A stretch of DNA of 43,706 nucleotides from Enhygromyxa salina (lineage in GTDB: Bacteria; Myxococcota_A; Polyangia; Nannocystales; Nannocystaceae), in the NCBI RefSeq assembly GCF_000737335.2, contig NZ_JMCC02000106.1, forward strand, positions 1 to 43,706. Reading direction: 5' to 3'. Within the stretch, counting starts at the first letter, position 1. Each line of letters opens with the position of its first letter. Made by a program: the position numbers and the translations under genes. The notes under the pieces are model-generated. The model saw only the letters and a list, made by a program, of their open reading frames with translations. It made no database searches and was not told the origin of the DNA. Positions 15,787 to 24,829 of the stretch are shown here, piece after piece.

Positions 15787-17184
15787 GTGACGTTTCACCG
15801 CGCGACCCGGTGCTTGGGGCTGGCACTCCCGCTGGTGTGGGGGACGGCGAGCTCGGCGTTGGCGAGCCCGCCAGTGGACTCGCCAACGCCCCGCCCGCTG
15901 ATCGCCGGTGGCGAGCAAGTCCCCACCTGCGGGTGGCCGACAGCGGTCGCCGTTGGGGGTGGGGGACAGTGCACGGGCACGTTGATCCATCCGCAGCTGG
16001 TCGTCTATGCGGCGCACTGCGGCGCGGGCAACAAGACCATCCGATTTGGTGAAGATGCGTTCGCGGGCGGCCGCGAGGTCGCGGTCGAGACCTGTCGGGT
16101 GTACCCGGGCTACGCGGGCGATCAGGATCAGGGCCACGACGTGGCGTACTGCAAGCTGCAGGCGCCGATCACCGAGTTCGCCGTGACGCCGCCGCTGTTC
16201 GGATGCGAGACCCAGCTGCTCGAGGTTGGCACCGAGGTCGCGCTCGCCGGCTTCGGCCAGGTCCTCGACGGCGATGGCAGCTCGGGGATCAAGCACTGGG
16301 GCGCGACGAGCTTGGTCGCCGTCACGCCAACCAAGAACACGACGCTGGTCGGCAACCCCAACCTCGCGAACACGCCGTCGATCTGCTCGGGCGACTCGGG
16401 CGGCCCCGCGTTCTTGCGGCTCGCCGATGGGGGCTGGCGGACCTTCGGGATCGCCTCGACGGTGGTCGGCCCGTGCGGCGGCTACGGGACCCACGCGAGC
16501 CTGCATGGGGCGATTGGCTGGATCGAACAAGACAGCGGGATCGACGTGACCCCGTGTCACGCGGCCGACGGCAGCTGGGCGCCCGGTCCTGCGTGCGCGG
16601 CCGCAAACAGCCAAGCACCCGGGGTTGGCAGCGGCAGCTGGGACGACTGGTGCAGCGGCACCCCAAGCGGGCCAGCGGCGACCACCTGCGGCCCGGCGTG
16701 GGATCAGTTCGACGCCAAGCTGCCGCCAAGCGTCCAGATCCTCGCGCCAAGCTCGGGCGATACCTTCTTGGAGGGCGCGGTGATCGATGTGCAGGTCGCC
16801 GCGGTCAAGCATCCCGACGGGTTCGCGGTCGCGCGCGTACATCTCGAGATCGACGAGGTCGCGAGCGTGACGGACGACAATGATCCCTGGTTGTTTGGTG
16901 GCGTGGGCTTGGCGGCGGGGTCCCACACGCTAGTTGCGATCGCCGAAGACTGGGCGGGCAACCGCGTCGAGTCGTCACCGATCACGATTGGGTTTGGCGA
17001 CGTCGAGTGGCCGCCCGAGACCACGGACACCGACGCGGGCTCCGAAGACGACACGCCCGGGACCGACGGTGGGTCGGCGTGCGACTGCGCGACCTCGACG
17101 CGGGAAGATGTGCCGTTTGCGCTCTTGCTGTGGGTCTGTGTGGGTCTCGCGGTCCGTCGACGACTGGACAAGAACACGCGGTGA
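15787..17184 (+). CDS. Trypsin-like serine protease with C-terminal anchor (paralogue 1)
   Basis: 465 residues from GTG 15787 (MTFHRATRCL), which gives a clean signal peptide (LGLALPLVWGTASSALA). ATG 15736 is an in-frame alternative. The S1 catalytic triad is H77 (YAAHCG), D118 (GHDVAYC) and S204 (CSGDSGGP). After the protease domain there is a Cys-containing region and a beta-sandwich-like domain (GDTFLEGAVIDVQVAA...GSHTLVAIAEDWAGN). The C-terminus ACDC-...-VPFALLLWVCVGLAVRRRL (Cys-x-Cys, hydrophobic stretch, arginine cluster) looks like a MYXO-CTERM surface-sorting tail. Predicted to be secreted and cell-surface attached, perhaps in prey lysis (inference). A close paralogue follows 91 bp downstream. 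Confidence 0.88.
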   Translation: MTFHRATRCLGLALPLVWGTASSALASPPVDSPTPRPLIAGGEQVPTCGWPTAVAVGGGGQCTGTLIHPQLVVYAAHCGAGNKTIRFGEDAFAGGREVAVETCRVYPGYAGDQDQGHDVAYCKLQAPITEFAVTPPLFGCETQLLEVGTEVALAGFGQVLDGDGSSGIKHWGATSLVAVTPTKNTTLVGNPNLANTPSICSGDSGGPAFLRLADGGWRTFGIASTVVGPCGGYGTHASLHGAIGWIEQDSGIDVTPCHAADGSWAPGPACAAANSQAPGVGSGSWDDWCSGTPSGPAATTCGPAWDQFDAKLPPSVQILAPSSGDTFLEGAVIDVQVAAVKHPDGFAVARVHLEIDEVASVTDDNDPWLFGGVGLAAGSHTLVAIAEDWAGNRVESSPITIGFGDVEWPPETTDTDAGSEDDTPGTDGGSACDCATSTREDVPFALLLWVCVGLAVRRRLDKNTR

Positions 17185-17231
17185 AATCCGCGTGGGCCTT
17201 GGTGCGCCCTGTTACGTGATAATTACAGTGT

Positions 17232-17250
17232 TTTGAGGTTGAGCCTCAAA
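17232..17250. promoter_or_regulatory. Small hairpin between the two protease genes
   Basis: TTTGAGG and CCTCAAA form a perfect 7-bp inverted repeat with a 5-nt loop, ending 25 bp before the second protease start, in an A/T-richer gap. It could be an operator or a leader hairpin; there is no T-run for a terminator. Confidence 0.45.
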
Positions 17251-17275
17251 TACCCCATTATTCGCCGTAGCCATC

Positions 17276-18757
17276 ATGCGTCTGCGTCCTACTCAACTAC
17301 ATAAACTCTCGTCGGTCGCGTTCCTCTCGTTCCTGTTGCTGCCCGTCGCGGCGCACGCAGGTGAACCGGAGATCGGAACCCCGGACCAGCCGCCGCCAAA
17401 CCCCCATGTGTGGAACGGCGCCGAGACGGAGCCGTGCGCGTGGCCGTCGGTTGTGAAGGTGACCGGTGGTGGCTCGCTGTGCACCGGCTCGCTGATCCAT
17501 CCCCGGGTCGTCATGTATGCGGCGCACTGCGGCGCGGAGGGCAAGACCATTGGCTTTGGTGACAGCGACAACAGCACCAAGAACAAGTCGACCGAGTACT
17601 GCAAGACCAACCCAAGCTACAACGGCGGGCAGAGCAGCGACTGGGCCTACTGCGTGCTCAACGAACCCATGACCGACGTCCCGATCACGCCGGTCGGGTT
17701 TGGCTGCGAGGTCGGCCAGTACTACGGTAACGGCGAGACGGTCGCCGTGGTCGGGTTTGGCAACAACGACGGTGACGACGGGGCTGGTCGCAAGCGCTGG
17801 GGCTGGACCTACATCTCGAACGCGAGCAACGGCCGGTTCGACGTGGGCGGCCAGGGCACCGAGACCATCTGCTCGGGCGACTCGGGCGGGCCGGCGTTCA
17901 TTCGTTACGACGACGGGAGCTGGCACGTCTACGGCATCGCCTCGACCAAGAACGACAACACCTGCAGCGCGGCCAAGGGCACCCACTCGATGGCCGCCAA
18001 CGCCGTCAAGTGGATCGAGCAAGACTCGGGCATCGACGTGACGGTCTGTCACGACATCAACGGCAACTGGGAGCCCGGTCCGCTGTGCGGGAACTTCTTC
18101 GATGGTGAGCCCGGCCTGTCGTACGGCTCGTGGAACACCTGGTGCGAGGACGCGACCGCGCTCGAGTGGAGCGCGACGTGCGGCTCGGACTTTGGCGAGA
18201 CGGCGGAGCTCAACCCGCCCGTGCTCGAGGTCGTGGTCCCGTTTGATGGAGAGATCTTCGACGCCGAGCCGGCGATGTTCGACATCACGGTGACCGCCGA
18301 AGACGACAGCGGCCTGCCCGTTGACGTGCAGATCGAGATCGAGGGCATGCTGCAGGGCGCGGTCGTCAGCGAGAGCCCCGCGGTGTTCGCCGGCGCCGTG
18401 TTCTACTGCGGCGAGTACACGATCCTCGCCCACGGGACGGATTTTTGGGGCAACGTCAGCCAGTCGGAGCCGGTCACCTTCACGGTCGAGGGCGACTGCA
18501 TGGACATGGGCGACGGCGACGGCGACGGTGATCCCGGGGACGGCGACGGTGATCCTGGCGACGGCGACTCCGGAGGGGAGACCGGAGCGGGTGACGCGGG
18601 CGGCGAAGAGTTCGGGGACACCGGGTTTGGGGCCGACGACGGGGGCACGATCACGCAGCTGACCTGCAGCTGTGAGATCGATCGCCGCGCGCCCGCGGGC
18701 GGTGCGTGGCTCGGGTTGGGGCTCTTGGGTCTCGGCCTGCTGCGTCGGCGTCGCTAA
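17276..18757 (+). CDS. Trypsin-like serine protease with MYXO-CTERM-like tail (paralogue 2)
   Basis: 493 residues, start ATG 17276 with a typical signal peptide (SSVAFLSFLLLPVAAHA). Catalytic triad: H84 (YAAHCG), D122 (SSDWAYC) and S203 (CSGDSGGP). The protease domain and the C-terminal beta-sandwich (GEIFDAEPAMFDITVTAED, GEYTILAHGTDFWGN) follow the same order as in the upstream gene, so the two arose by tandem duplication. The linker is an acidic repeat (GDGDGDGDPGDGDGDPGDG). The tail is CSCEIDRRAPAGGAWLGLG then a hydrophobic run and RRRR, a recognisable MYXO-CTERM-type signal. Predicted surface-anchored protease. Confidence 0.9.
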   Translation: MRLRPTQLHKLSSVAFLSFLLLPVAAHAGEPEIGTPDQPPPNPHVWNGAETEPCAWPSVVKVTGGGSLCTGSLIHPRVVMYAAHCGAEGKTIGFGDSDNSTKNKSTEYCKTNPSYNGGQSSDWAYCVLNEPMTDVPITPVGFGCEVGQYYGNGETVAVVGFGNNDGDDGAGRKRWGWTYISNASNGRFDVGGQGTETICSGDSGGPAFIRYDDGSWHVYGIASTKNDNTCSAAKGTHSMAANAVKWIEQDSGIDVTVCHDINGNWEPGPLCGNFFDGEPGLSYGSWNTWCEDATALEWSATCGSDFGETAELNPPVLEVVVPFDGEIFDAEPAMFDITVTAEDDSGLPVDVQIEIEGMLQGAVVSESPAVFAGAVFYCGEYTILAHGTDFWGNVSQSEPVTFTVEGDCMDMGDGDGDGDPGDGDGDPGDGDSGGETGAGDAGGEEFGDTGFGADDGGTITQLTCSCEIDRRAPAGGAWLGLGLLGLGLLRRRR

Positions 18758-18779
18758 AGCGGTAATCTCCGCCGCCCCG

Positions 18780-20735
18780 ATGGCTCCGTCCCCGTCACAG
18801 CGCGTCAACCAGCGCCTCGCGCACGCGTGCGACCGGCTCACCCCGAGCGACGGTCCACGCTGGGACCTCGGCTTCGATCTAGCCAGCGCCGCCGTCGGTG
18901 CGGTGGTCTTGCTGCTGATCGCCATGACCTTTGGTGACTACGGGATCACCTGGGACGAGACCTGGCACCTCAACTACGGGCGCCACGTGATCCACTGGTA
19001 CGCCTCGCTGTTCGCCGACGAGGCCGCGCTGACCTACCGGGCGGACTACCTGTACGGCGGCAGCTTCGATGGCCTGGGCTACCTCGCCCGGCAGATCTCA
19101 CCGCTGGGCAAGTACCCCACGATCCACCTGTTTGGGGCGCTGGTCGCCTGCTTTGGGCTGCTGGGGACCTGGAAGTTCGCGCGCTTGCTCGGCGGGCCCG
19201 CGGCCGGGTTCGTGGGCCTGGTGATGCTGGTGCTGACGCCGGTCTGGTACGGGCACATGTTCAACAACCCGAAGGACATGCCCTTCGCGGTTGGCTACGT
19301 GTGGGCGCTCTACTATGAGGTGCGGATCCTGATCAGCATGCCGGCCGTGCCGCGGCGCGAGTGGGCCAAGGCATCGCTGGCGCTCGGCGTCGCGATGAGC
19401 GTGCGCATCGCGGGGCTGCTGACGCTCTGCTACCTGTTCATGCTCGTGGGCCTGTGGGTGCTGTGGCGCGCCCGCGAAGCTCGGGACGCGCGGCTGATCC
19501 CCCGCTACCTGCTGCGCTTCTCGCCCAAGTTGATCGGGACCACGATGGGCGCGTGGGCGCTGATGTTGGTGTTCTGGCCGTGGGCGCAGCTGTCCCCGCT
19601 GCGGCGGCCGCTGATCGCCCTCTCGACCATGTCCGCGTTCAACCTGCACGAGCGCGGCATGCCCTTCGGCAGCCGGCGGATCTCTTCGTTGTCGCCGCCG
19701 GGTGACTACCTGCTGCGCTACTTTGGCTTCAAGCTGCCCGAGCTGGTGCTGCTCTTGGTGGTGGGCGCGCTTGGGGCGTTCATCGTGCGGGCGGTGCGGC
19801 TGCGCAAGCAGACCAAGCGCAAGCAGCAAGCCGCCGATTCCGGCGAGGTGGTCGAGGGCGCGAGCAAGGACGAGCGTCGGCGGGTCGCAATCGGCGGCTT
19901 CTTGGTGTTCGCGATCTTGTTCCCGCCGCTCTACACGATCGCCAAGCGCTCCCCGCTCTACGACGGCCTGCGCCACTTCTTGTTCTTGGTGCCGATCTTC
20001 ACCGTCATCGCGAGCGTGACCTTGACCCGGCTGGTGCGGTTGCTCGCGGCGCGCTCACGGGCTGCGTCGTGGAGCGTGCAGGCGCTGGTGTTGGCCTACT
20101 GGGTGCGCATGATCCTCGCGATGGTGCACCTGCACCCGCACCAGTACTTGTTCTTCAACGCCTTCGTGGGCCGGTTGCCCGGGGCGTACCTGCACTACTC
20201 CACGGACTACTACGGCAACACCTACAAAGAGGCGTTCGAGACCCTGCGGGAGCACCTGTGGCGGACCGAGCGCGAGCGCTACTTGGCCGGGCCCTACGTG
20301 GTCTCGGCGTGTATGCCCGACTTCATCGCGCGCGAGTACTTGGGGTCGAATTTCATTCTTCACCAGAGCGGTGGCCCCCCGGCGGAGTTCTGGCTCGGCT
20401 ACACCCGCAACAATTGTTACCTCAAGCACGACGAGCACCCGGAGCTCACCCGGGTCGAGCGCGAAGGCACGCTGCTCGTGTTGATCCGAGACTTGCGCAG
20501 CGATGAGCGGCGCGGCGAGGTCTCGACGTCACGGCCTGCGACGCGGGCCAAGCCCAAGCCAAAGCCGAAGCGGCCCCCCGCGAAGCGGCCGCCAGCCAAG
20601 TCCACGCCGAAGACCGCGCCGAAGACCGCGCCCAAGACCGCGCCCAAGCCAACCCCAACGACCGTGCCCAAGACCAAGACCAAGCCGAAGCCACAGCCCA
20701 AGTCGTCTGCTGACGCGGCGAACCAGGACCGCTGA
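18780..20735 (+). CDS. GT39/ArnT-like integral membrane glycosyltransferase with Lys/Pro-rich tail
   Basis: 651 residues from ATG 18780; the frame is open 36 codons further upstream, into the protease 3' end. About ten membrane helices. The first periplasmic loop contains ITWDETWHLNYGRHVIHW, the acidic motif of polyprenyl-phosphate-sugar transferases (PMT/ArnT, GT-C fold), followed by TYRADYLYGGSFDG and, in the next loop, FNNPKDMPFAVGYVWAL, a DMP motif. Such enzymes move a sugar from a lipid carrier to protein or lipid on the outer face of the membrane. The last 75 or so residues are a tail of KPKPKPKRPP and TPKTAPKTAPK repeats, strongly basic and probably cytoplasmic. The next gene's ATG overlaps its stop by one base. 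Confidence 0.85.
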   Translation: MAPSPSQRVNQRLAHACDRLTPSDGPRWDLGFDLASAAVGAVVLLLIAMTFGDYGITWDETWHLNYGRHVIHWYASLFADEAALTYRADYLYGGSFDGLGYLARQISPLGKYPTIHLFGALVACFGLLGTWKFARLLGGPAAGFVGLVMLVLTPVWYGHMFNNPKDMPFAVGYVWALYYEVRILISMPAVPRREWAKASLALGVAMSVRIAGLLTLCYLFMLVGLWVLWRAREARDARLIPRYLLRFSPKLIGTTMGAWALMLVFWPWAQLSPLRRPLIALSTMSAFNLHERGMPFGSRRISSLSPPGDYLLRYFGFKLPELVLLLVVGALGAFIVRAVRLRKQTKRKQQAADSGEVVEGASKDERRRVAIGGFLVFAILFPPLYTIAKRSPLYDGLRHFLFLVPIFTVIASVTLTRLVRLLAARSRAASWSVQALVLAYWVRMILAMVHLHPHQYLFFNAFVGRLPGAYLHYSTDYYGNTYKEAFETLREHLWRTERERYLAGPYVVSACMPDFIAREYLGSNFILHQSGGPPAEFWLGYTRNNCYLKHDEHPELTRVEREGTLLVLIRDLRSDERRGEVSTSRPATRAKPKPKPKRPPAKRPPAKSTPKTAPKTAPKTAPKPTPTTVPKTKTKPKPQPKSSADAANQDR

Positions 20736-21715
20736 TGGGAGCGCCGATGGCCAGTCCCGCACAAACACCCGTCAAGCTCGTGGCGCAGCCTGGTTGGGAC
20801 GAGCTGTGTCGCGCGGCCGACGACCTCCACGCGGCCGAGCTGCTCCTCGAAGATCCGCTCGCGCCCGCGCGCACGGCGGTTCCGCATCTCCAGGGGTTTT
20901 GGGAGGCCATGCTGGCGGCGGGTCGCGCAGCGCAGATCGGAGCCCCGAACGCGGCCGATCCCGGGGAGTGGCTGGGCGGCGAGATCGCTGGGCTCGACGC
21001 ACGCACGCGCGAGCAGCTCGCGGCCCACTGGCGGGGCCTGTCCGCACAGGCCCCGGTCGCGCAGCTCGAGCGGCACGCTCGCGCGGCGCGTCAGCTGCTG
21101 CAGACCCTCGAGCCGGTCATTGGCGGCGGCCCGCTTCGCACCCGCAAGCGCAGGATCTTGTGGACCTGCGTCGGGCTGCTGATGCTGTTCACGCCGCTGG
21201 CGATCTACGTGGCGCTGACCGCCGAGATCGAGGGCGAGGGCCCGTGGCGGGCCAGCTATTTCGCCGACCGCAAGCTCGAGGGCTCGCCGATCCACCAGCG
21301 CGAGCTGAGCGTCGACCACGACTGGGGCAAGGACGCGCCACACGAGGCCGTGCCCCCCGACAAATTCTCGGTTCGTTGGGACACCTGCCTGCGGATCGAC
21401 GACGAGCAGACCGCACCCGTGATCCTCCAGATCAACGCCAACGACGGGGCCCGGGTGTTCGTCAACGGCGAGTCGCTGATCGACGGATGGGAGCGCGACT
21501 CGGGCACGCGTCGACGCGGCATCGGGACCGGCGAGGTCACCCTGGCGCCCGGCCTGCATCACCTGCGGGTCGAGTACTACGAGAGCATGGGGTCGGCCTC
21601 GATGAAGCTCGCGGCGGCGTTTGACGACAACGCACCAGGGCCGCTGTCGCCGGATCGGCTCGTGTACCCCGGCGACGCGTTCGACGAAGACGACCCCTGC
21701 GCGGCGGTGGAGTAG
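20735..21715 (+). CDS. Single-pass membrane protein with extracytoplasmic PA14-like domain
   Basis: 326 residues. The N-terminal 135 or so residues are soluble and helical (WDELCRAADDLHAAELLLEDPL), with no recognised fold. One membrane helix (ILWTCVGLLMLFTPLAIYVALTAEI) is at about 137-160. The C-terminal part has PA14 features: RASYFADRKLEGSPIHQREL, VDHDWG, FSVRWDTCLRI, INANDGARVFVNGESLIDGW and LAPGLHHLRVEYYESMGSAS. PA14 domains bind carbohydrate. It lies between two GT39-like transferases (1-bp overlap with the first, 2-bp gap to the second), so it probably works with them, for example by binding acceptor glycan (inference). Confidence 0.82.
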   Translation: MGAPMASPAQTPVKLVAQPGWDELCRAADDLHAAELLLEDPLAPARTAVPHLQGFWEAMLAAGRAAQIGAPNAADPGEWLGGEIAGLDARTREQLAAHWRGLSAQAPVAQLERHARAARQLLQTLEPVIGGGPLRTRKRRILWTCVGLLMLFTPLAIYVALTAEIEGEGPWRASYFADRKLEGSPIHQRELSVDHDWGKDAPHEAVPPDKFSVRWDTCLRIDDEQTAPVILQINANDGARVFVNGESLIDGWERDSGTRRRGIGTGEVTLAPGLHHLRVEYYESMGSASMKLAAAFDDNAPGPLSPDRLVYPGDAFDEDDPCAAVE

Positions 21716-21717
21716 GG

Positions 21718-23562
21718 GTGTCCGCGCGCGACCAGGATCCTCGTCGCCACCTGCTGGCGCTGTTGTTGCTGCTTGTGTGCGGGGCGCTGCTGTGGACCAG
21801 CGAGCGCGACCGCAGCGTGACGGCGGACGAGCAGCTGCACATGATCCGCGGTCACGCGTTTTGGTGGACCCACGACACCCGCCTGAGCTACGCCCACCCG
21901 CCGCTGGCCAACGCGATCACCAGCTTGCCCTACGCCGGCCGCGCCAAAGATCCGTGGGGTCTGGGCGTCCATCCCGACGGCGAGCCCCGTGAGCTCCGCG
22001 CGCGCTCGCTCGACCCCGAGCTCACCCACGCCGAGGCGATACCGCTGCTGTCGGGCTGGGATGACGAGCAGCCGCTGTACGTCTCGACCGGGTATTTTCG
22101 TCACGACTTTCCAACCGCCAGGGCCGAGCTCACGGGTGGCCGGCGGATGATGATGTTGTGGACCCTGGCGCTGGGGCTGTTCATCTATGTGTGGTGTGAG
22201 CGGCGCTGGGGTTGGTTGGCGGCGATCATCTCGCTTGGGCTCTACACCGTGCACCCGACGCTGCTTGCTCACGGGCGCTTGGTGACGACCGACATGCCGA
22301 TGACCGCGATGGCCTTCGCCAGCGTCGCGGCGCTGATCGGCTGGATCGAGCGGCCGGGCTGGGATCGGGTCGCGCTGTTTGGTCTGGCGAGCACGCTGAT
22401 GGTGCTGAGCAAGCACAGCGGGGTCGCGTTTGTGGTGGTCATGAGCGCGATCGTGCTGGGCGCGGCGTTGGGCGGCTTCGGTGGGTTTGCGCCCGCGGCC
22501 ACGAGCAGCGCGGCGAGCGGGCGTGCCCGCGCGCGACGGGTCGCGCTGGTGGGCGCCCAGCTGGTGCTGGTCGCCGCCGTGATGATCTTGGCGCTCGACG
22601 CGATCTACATGTTCGACCGGGTTGGGCTCAGCGTCGCGCAGATCCTCGCCGAGCCGGAGCCGCACAATTGGATCAGCGACAAGTTCGACGACCAGATGCT
22701 CGAGCGCAGCCCGCTAGCGAAGCTGCCGTCGAGCTGGCGCCTGCCGTTTCCGTATACGTGGCTGGTGGGGGTTGCGACCGTGTCGGTCCAAAACGGGATG
22801 GGCCACGGCCACTATTTCTTTGGCATGCGGGCCCACGCCGGGCATCCGCTGTACTTCCCGGTGATGATCTTTGCGAAGACGCCAACCGGGCTGCTGGTGC
22901 TGCTGGTGGCGGGCGCGGGGCTGGTCATCGCGCGGGCGCGCGCGGGCCTGCGTCCAAGTCTGGGAACCAGCGTGCTCGTGCTGTTCAGCGCCGTCACGCT
23001 CGCGAGCGCGTGCGCGTCGAGCATCAACATTGGGGTTCGTCACGTGTTGCCGCTGATGCCGATCATGATCGTGCTCGCCGGCCGCACGGGGCAGCTGCTG
23101 ATCGAGCGCGCTTCGGGGGTCCCCAGGTGGTTGGCGGCGGGTCGCCGGGCTCCGGCGTTGGTGCTCGCGTGCTTGCTGGGTTGCGCCGGCGGGGCAGCGT
23201 GGACCTTTCCTGCCTGGCTTGGTGACTTCAACGCGGTGGTTGGCGGGCCCGCGGGCGGGCACCGGATCAGCGTGATCGGAGAGGACTGGGGCCAGGATCT
23301 GGGCGACCTCGCGACCCTCGCGGAGCAGCAGGGCTGGACGCAGATCACCTACAACACGAGCTTCCCCCTGCGTCGCGAGGAGCTCGAGTCTCGCGGGTTG
23401 AAGGTGCGCAAGATCGGCTGCGACAAGCCCTACGCGGGGCCCGATCCGGTCGTGATCCATCTGAGTGACTGGGTCCGGCGGCGCCAGTGTTTCGCGTGGC
23501 TTGGTGAGCGCGCGCCGAGCTTCGTCGTCAACGAACACCTGCTGGTGTTCACGCCCGAGTGA
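21718..23562 (+). CDS. GT39/ArnT-like integral membrane glycosyltransferase (second copy)
   Basis: 614 residues from GTG 21718, 2 bp after the PA14 gene. Multi-spanning protein with about ten helices. The first loop carries SVTADEQLHMIRGHAFWW and LSYAHPPLANAI, matching the DE...HPPL pattern of PMT/ArnT-type transferases. LVTTDMPMTAMAFASVAAL is the conserved DMP stretch, and SKHSGVAFV the SKxS/TG region. A C-terminal soluble periplasmic domain (ISVIGEDWGQDLGDLATLAEQQGW...) resembles that of the family's bacterial members with a terminal domain. It is only distantly similar to the first transferase of the operon, so they are not recent duplicates. Donor and acceptor are unknown. Confidence 0.85.
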   Translation: MSARDQDPRRHLLALLLLLVCGALLWTSERDRSVTADEQLHMIRGHAFWWTHDTRLSYAHPPLANAITSLPYAGRAKDPWGLGVHPDGEPRELRARSLDPELTHAEAIPLLSGWDDEQPLYVSTGYFRHDFPTARAELTGGRRMMMLWTLALGLFIYVWCERRWGWLAAIISLGLYTVHPTLLAHGRLVTTDMPMTAMAFASVAALIGWIERPGWDRVALFGLASTLMVLSKHSGVAFVVVMSAIVLGAALGGFGGFAPAATSSAASGRARARRVALVGAQLVLVAAVMILALDAIYMFDRVGLSVAQILAEPEPHNWISDKFDDQMLERSPLAKLPSSWRLPFPYTWLVGVATVSVQNGMGHGHYFFGMRAHAGHPLYFPVMIFAKTPTGLLVLLVAGAGLVIARARAGLRPSLGTSVLVLFSAVTLASACASSINIGVRHVLPLMPIMIVLAGRTGQLLIERASGVPRWLAAGRRAPALVLACLLGCAGGAAWTFPAWLGDFNAVVGGPAGGHRISVIGEDWGQDLGDLATLAEQQGWTQITYNTSFPLRREELESRGLKVRKIGCDKPYAGPDPVVIHLSDWVRRRQCFAWLGERAPSFVVNEHLLVFTPE

Positions 23563-23658
23563 GCCCTTGCGACGAGTACCTTAGCGAGTGCTGCGACGGC
23601 GGTGGGCCGGATGCCTCTCAGACCGGGAGGGTGCGGGCTCTGGGCGGGCAGGCAACGC

Positions 23659-23698
23659 AAAAAATAGGCGGCCGCCACCGGTTGGTGGGGCCGCCTCG
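23659..23698 (-). terminator. Rho-independent terminator of the coiled-coil gene
   Basis: On the minus strand a GC-rich stem (AGGCGGCC pairing with GGCCGCCT, plus CCACC/GGTGG in the upper stem) is followed by TATTTTTTGC. It lies about 20 bp after the stop of the gene at 23716-24480 and is the best-formed terminator in the window. Confidence 0.85.
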
Positions 23699-23715
23699 CG
23701 TGGTTGGGATCCGAC

Positions 23716-24480
23716 TCAGCCGAGCGGGTTGCCGTCGAAGTCGCCGATCTTCAATGGATTGGAGTGCTTGGACTCGGTGGGCTTGGGCTTGGGCTTGGGC
23801 GTCGATTTGGGCGTGGACTTGGTCGACTTGGGCGTGGACTTGGTCGACTTGGGCTTGGTCACCTTGACCGGCTCCGGCTCCGGCTCTGGCTCGGGCTCGA
23901 CTTCCGGCTCTGGCTCCGGCTCCGGCTCCGGCGCGGCTTCCGGCGCCAGCTCGTCGACATTGTCAGCTTCACTCGCCTGCGCCTCAGTGACCGCGATGAG
24001 GTCCGCGGGGTCGGCAGCCCGGGCGACGGCGTCTTCTTCGCCGATGAAGGTGAACCCGAGGAACGCCACCAGCGCGGTCGCTGCTGCTGGGATGCTCCAC
24101 TCGAGGAGCCGACGCCCGGGCCGCTCGACGACTGGCATGGACTCGATCGTGGCGAGCCGCAGGCGCTTGGCTTCGAGCTCGGCTTGGTAGCGAGCGAGCC
24201 GCTCGTGGTGGAGCGCTTGGGCCTGGGCGGTCATCTTGGCCCGGGTGCGCGCTTGGGTCATGCGCAGGTTGTCTTGCTGGCGCTGCACACGTGCGCTGGC
24301 TCGGGGGCGCTCGGCGAGCAGGCGCCCACGAAGGTTGTTGATATCGCTAGCTTGCTGGTCGAGGCGTCGCAGCGCGCCATGTTTGGCGCTGGCAAAGGCG
24401 GCTCGGTCGCGCTCGAGTCGGTCGAGCTCGGCGATTGCGAGCACGACCGAGCAATCTTGGGTGTCATGCTTCATCGTCAT
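23716..24480 (-). CDS. Coiled-coil membrane protein with EP- and KST-repeat tail
   Basis: 254 residues; start ATG 24480 with GGAG six nt upstream. Residues 1-120 are a charged helical coiled coil (DRLERDRAAFASAKHGALRRLD, then a Gln/Arg-rich section). One membrane helix (WSIPAAATALVAFLGFTFIG) is near 127-147. After an acidic stretch come alternating PEPEPEPE repeats and then KSTKSTPKST-type repeats. The tail resembles the rigid periplasm-spanning region of TonB, but there is no TonB C-terminal domain and no ExbB/ExbD gene nearby. No enzyme motif is visible. Possibly a structural protein linking inner membrane to envelope (inference). Function not recognised. Confidence 0.75.
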   Translation of the reverse strand: MTMKHDTQDCSVVLAIAELDRLERDRAAFASAKHGALRRLDQQASDINNLRGRLLAERPRASARVQRQQDNLRMTQARTRAKMTAQAQALHHERLARYQAELEAKRLRLATIESMPVVERPGRRLLEWSIPAAATALVAFLGFTFIGEEDAVARAADPADLIAVTEAQASEADNVDELAPEAAPEPEPEPEPEVEPEPEPEPEPVKVTKPKSTKSTPKSTKSTPKSTPKPKPKPTESKHSNPLKIGDFDGNPLG

Positions 24481-24829
24481 CGCATACTCCGACGGGTCGC
24501 AGTTCGAATCGGTTCAGATCAAATCGATATTGGTGGCTAATTCAAGCTACGAGCGCCGGTGTGTCTCGGTGCCGTTGGGAGCATGATCACGGCGTGTAAA
24601 GCGACCGGTTGATTCCCCTAATTCGTTGAAATTGGCTGCGCAGTGGATCTTCGGGGGTGGCTAGAGTATCCGCCGCTGGCCAGTGAAATGCGTCGGCGCG
24701 CGCGAGGGCCTGTCCTCATTGAAACCAATGACGGCTCAGCGAGCGCGCAATTATATACACATACCATGGCAGGCCTCGCGCCGCCCGAGCGCGTTCCCTC
24801 GCCGGGCAGAGTTGGGTACAACCGGGGCG
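24481..24829. other. Intergenic region between divergent coiled-coil and amidase genes
   Basis: 349 bp with lower GC and an A/T-rich patch near 24740-24765, likely holding promoters for both directions. No gene, repeat or RNA was recognised; no well-spaced -35/-10 pair could be assigned by eye. Confidence 0.4.

Noticed and set aside
24710..24770. TTGAAA and TTATAT as a sigma-70 promoter before the amidase
   Set aside because: The spacing is about 26 bp, too long for a normal -35/-10 pair.
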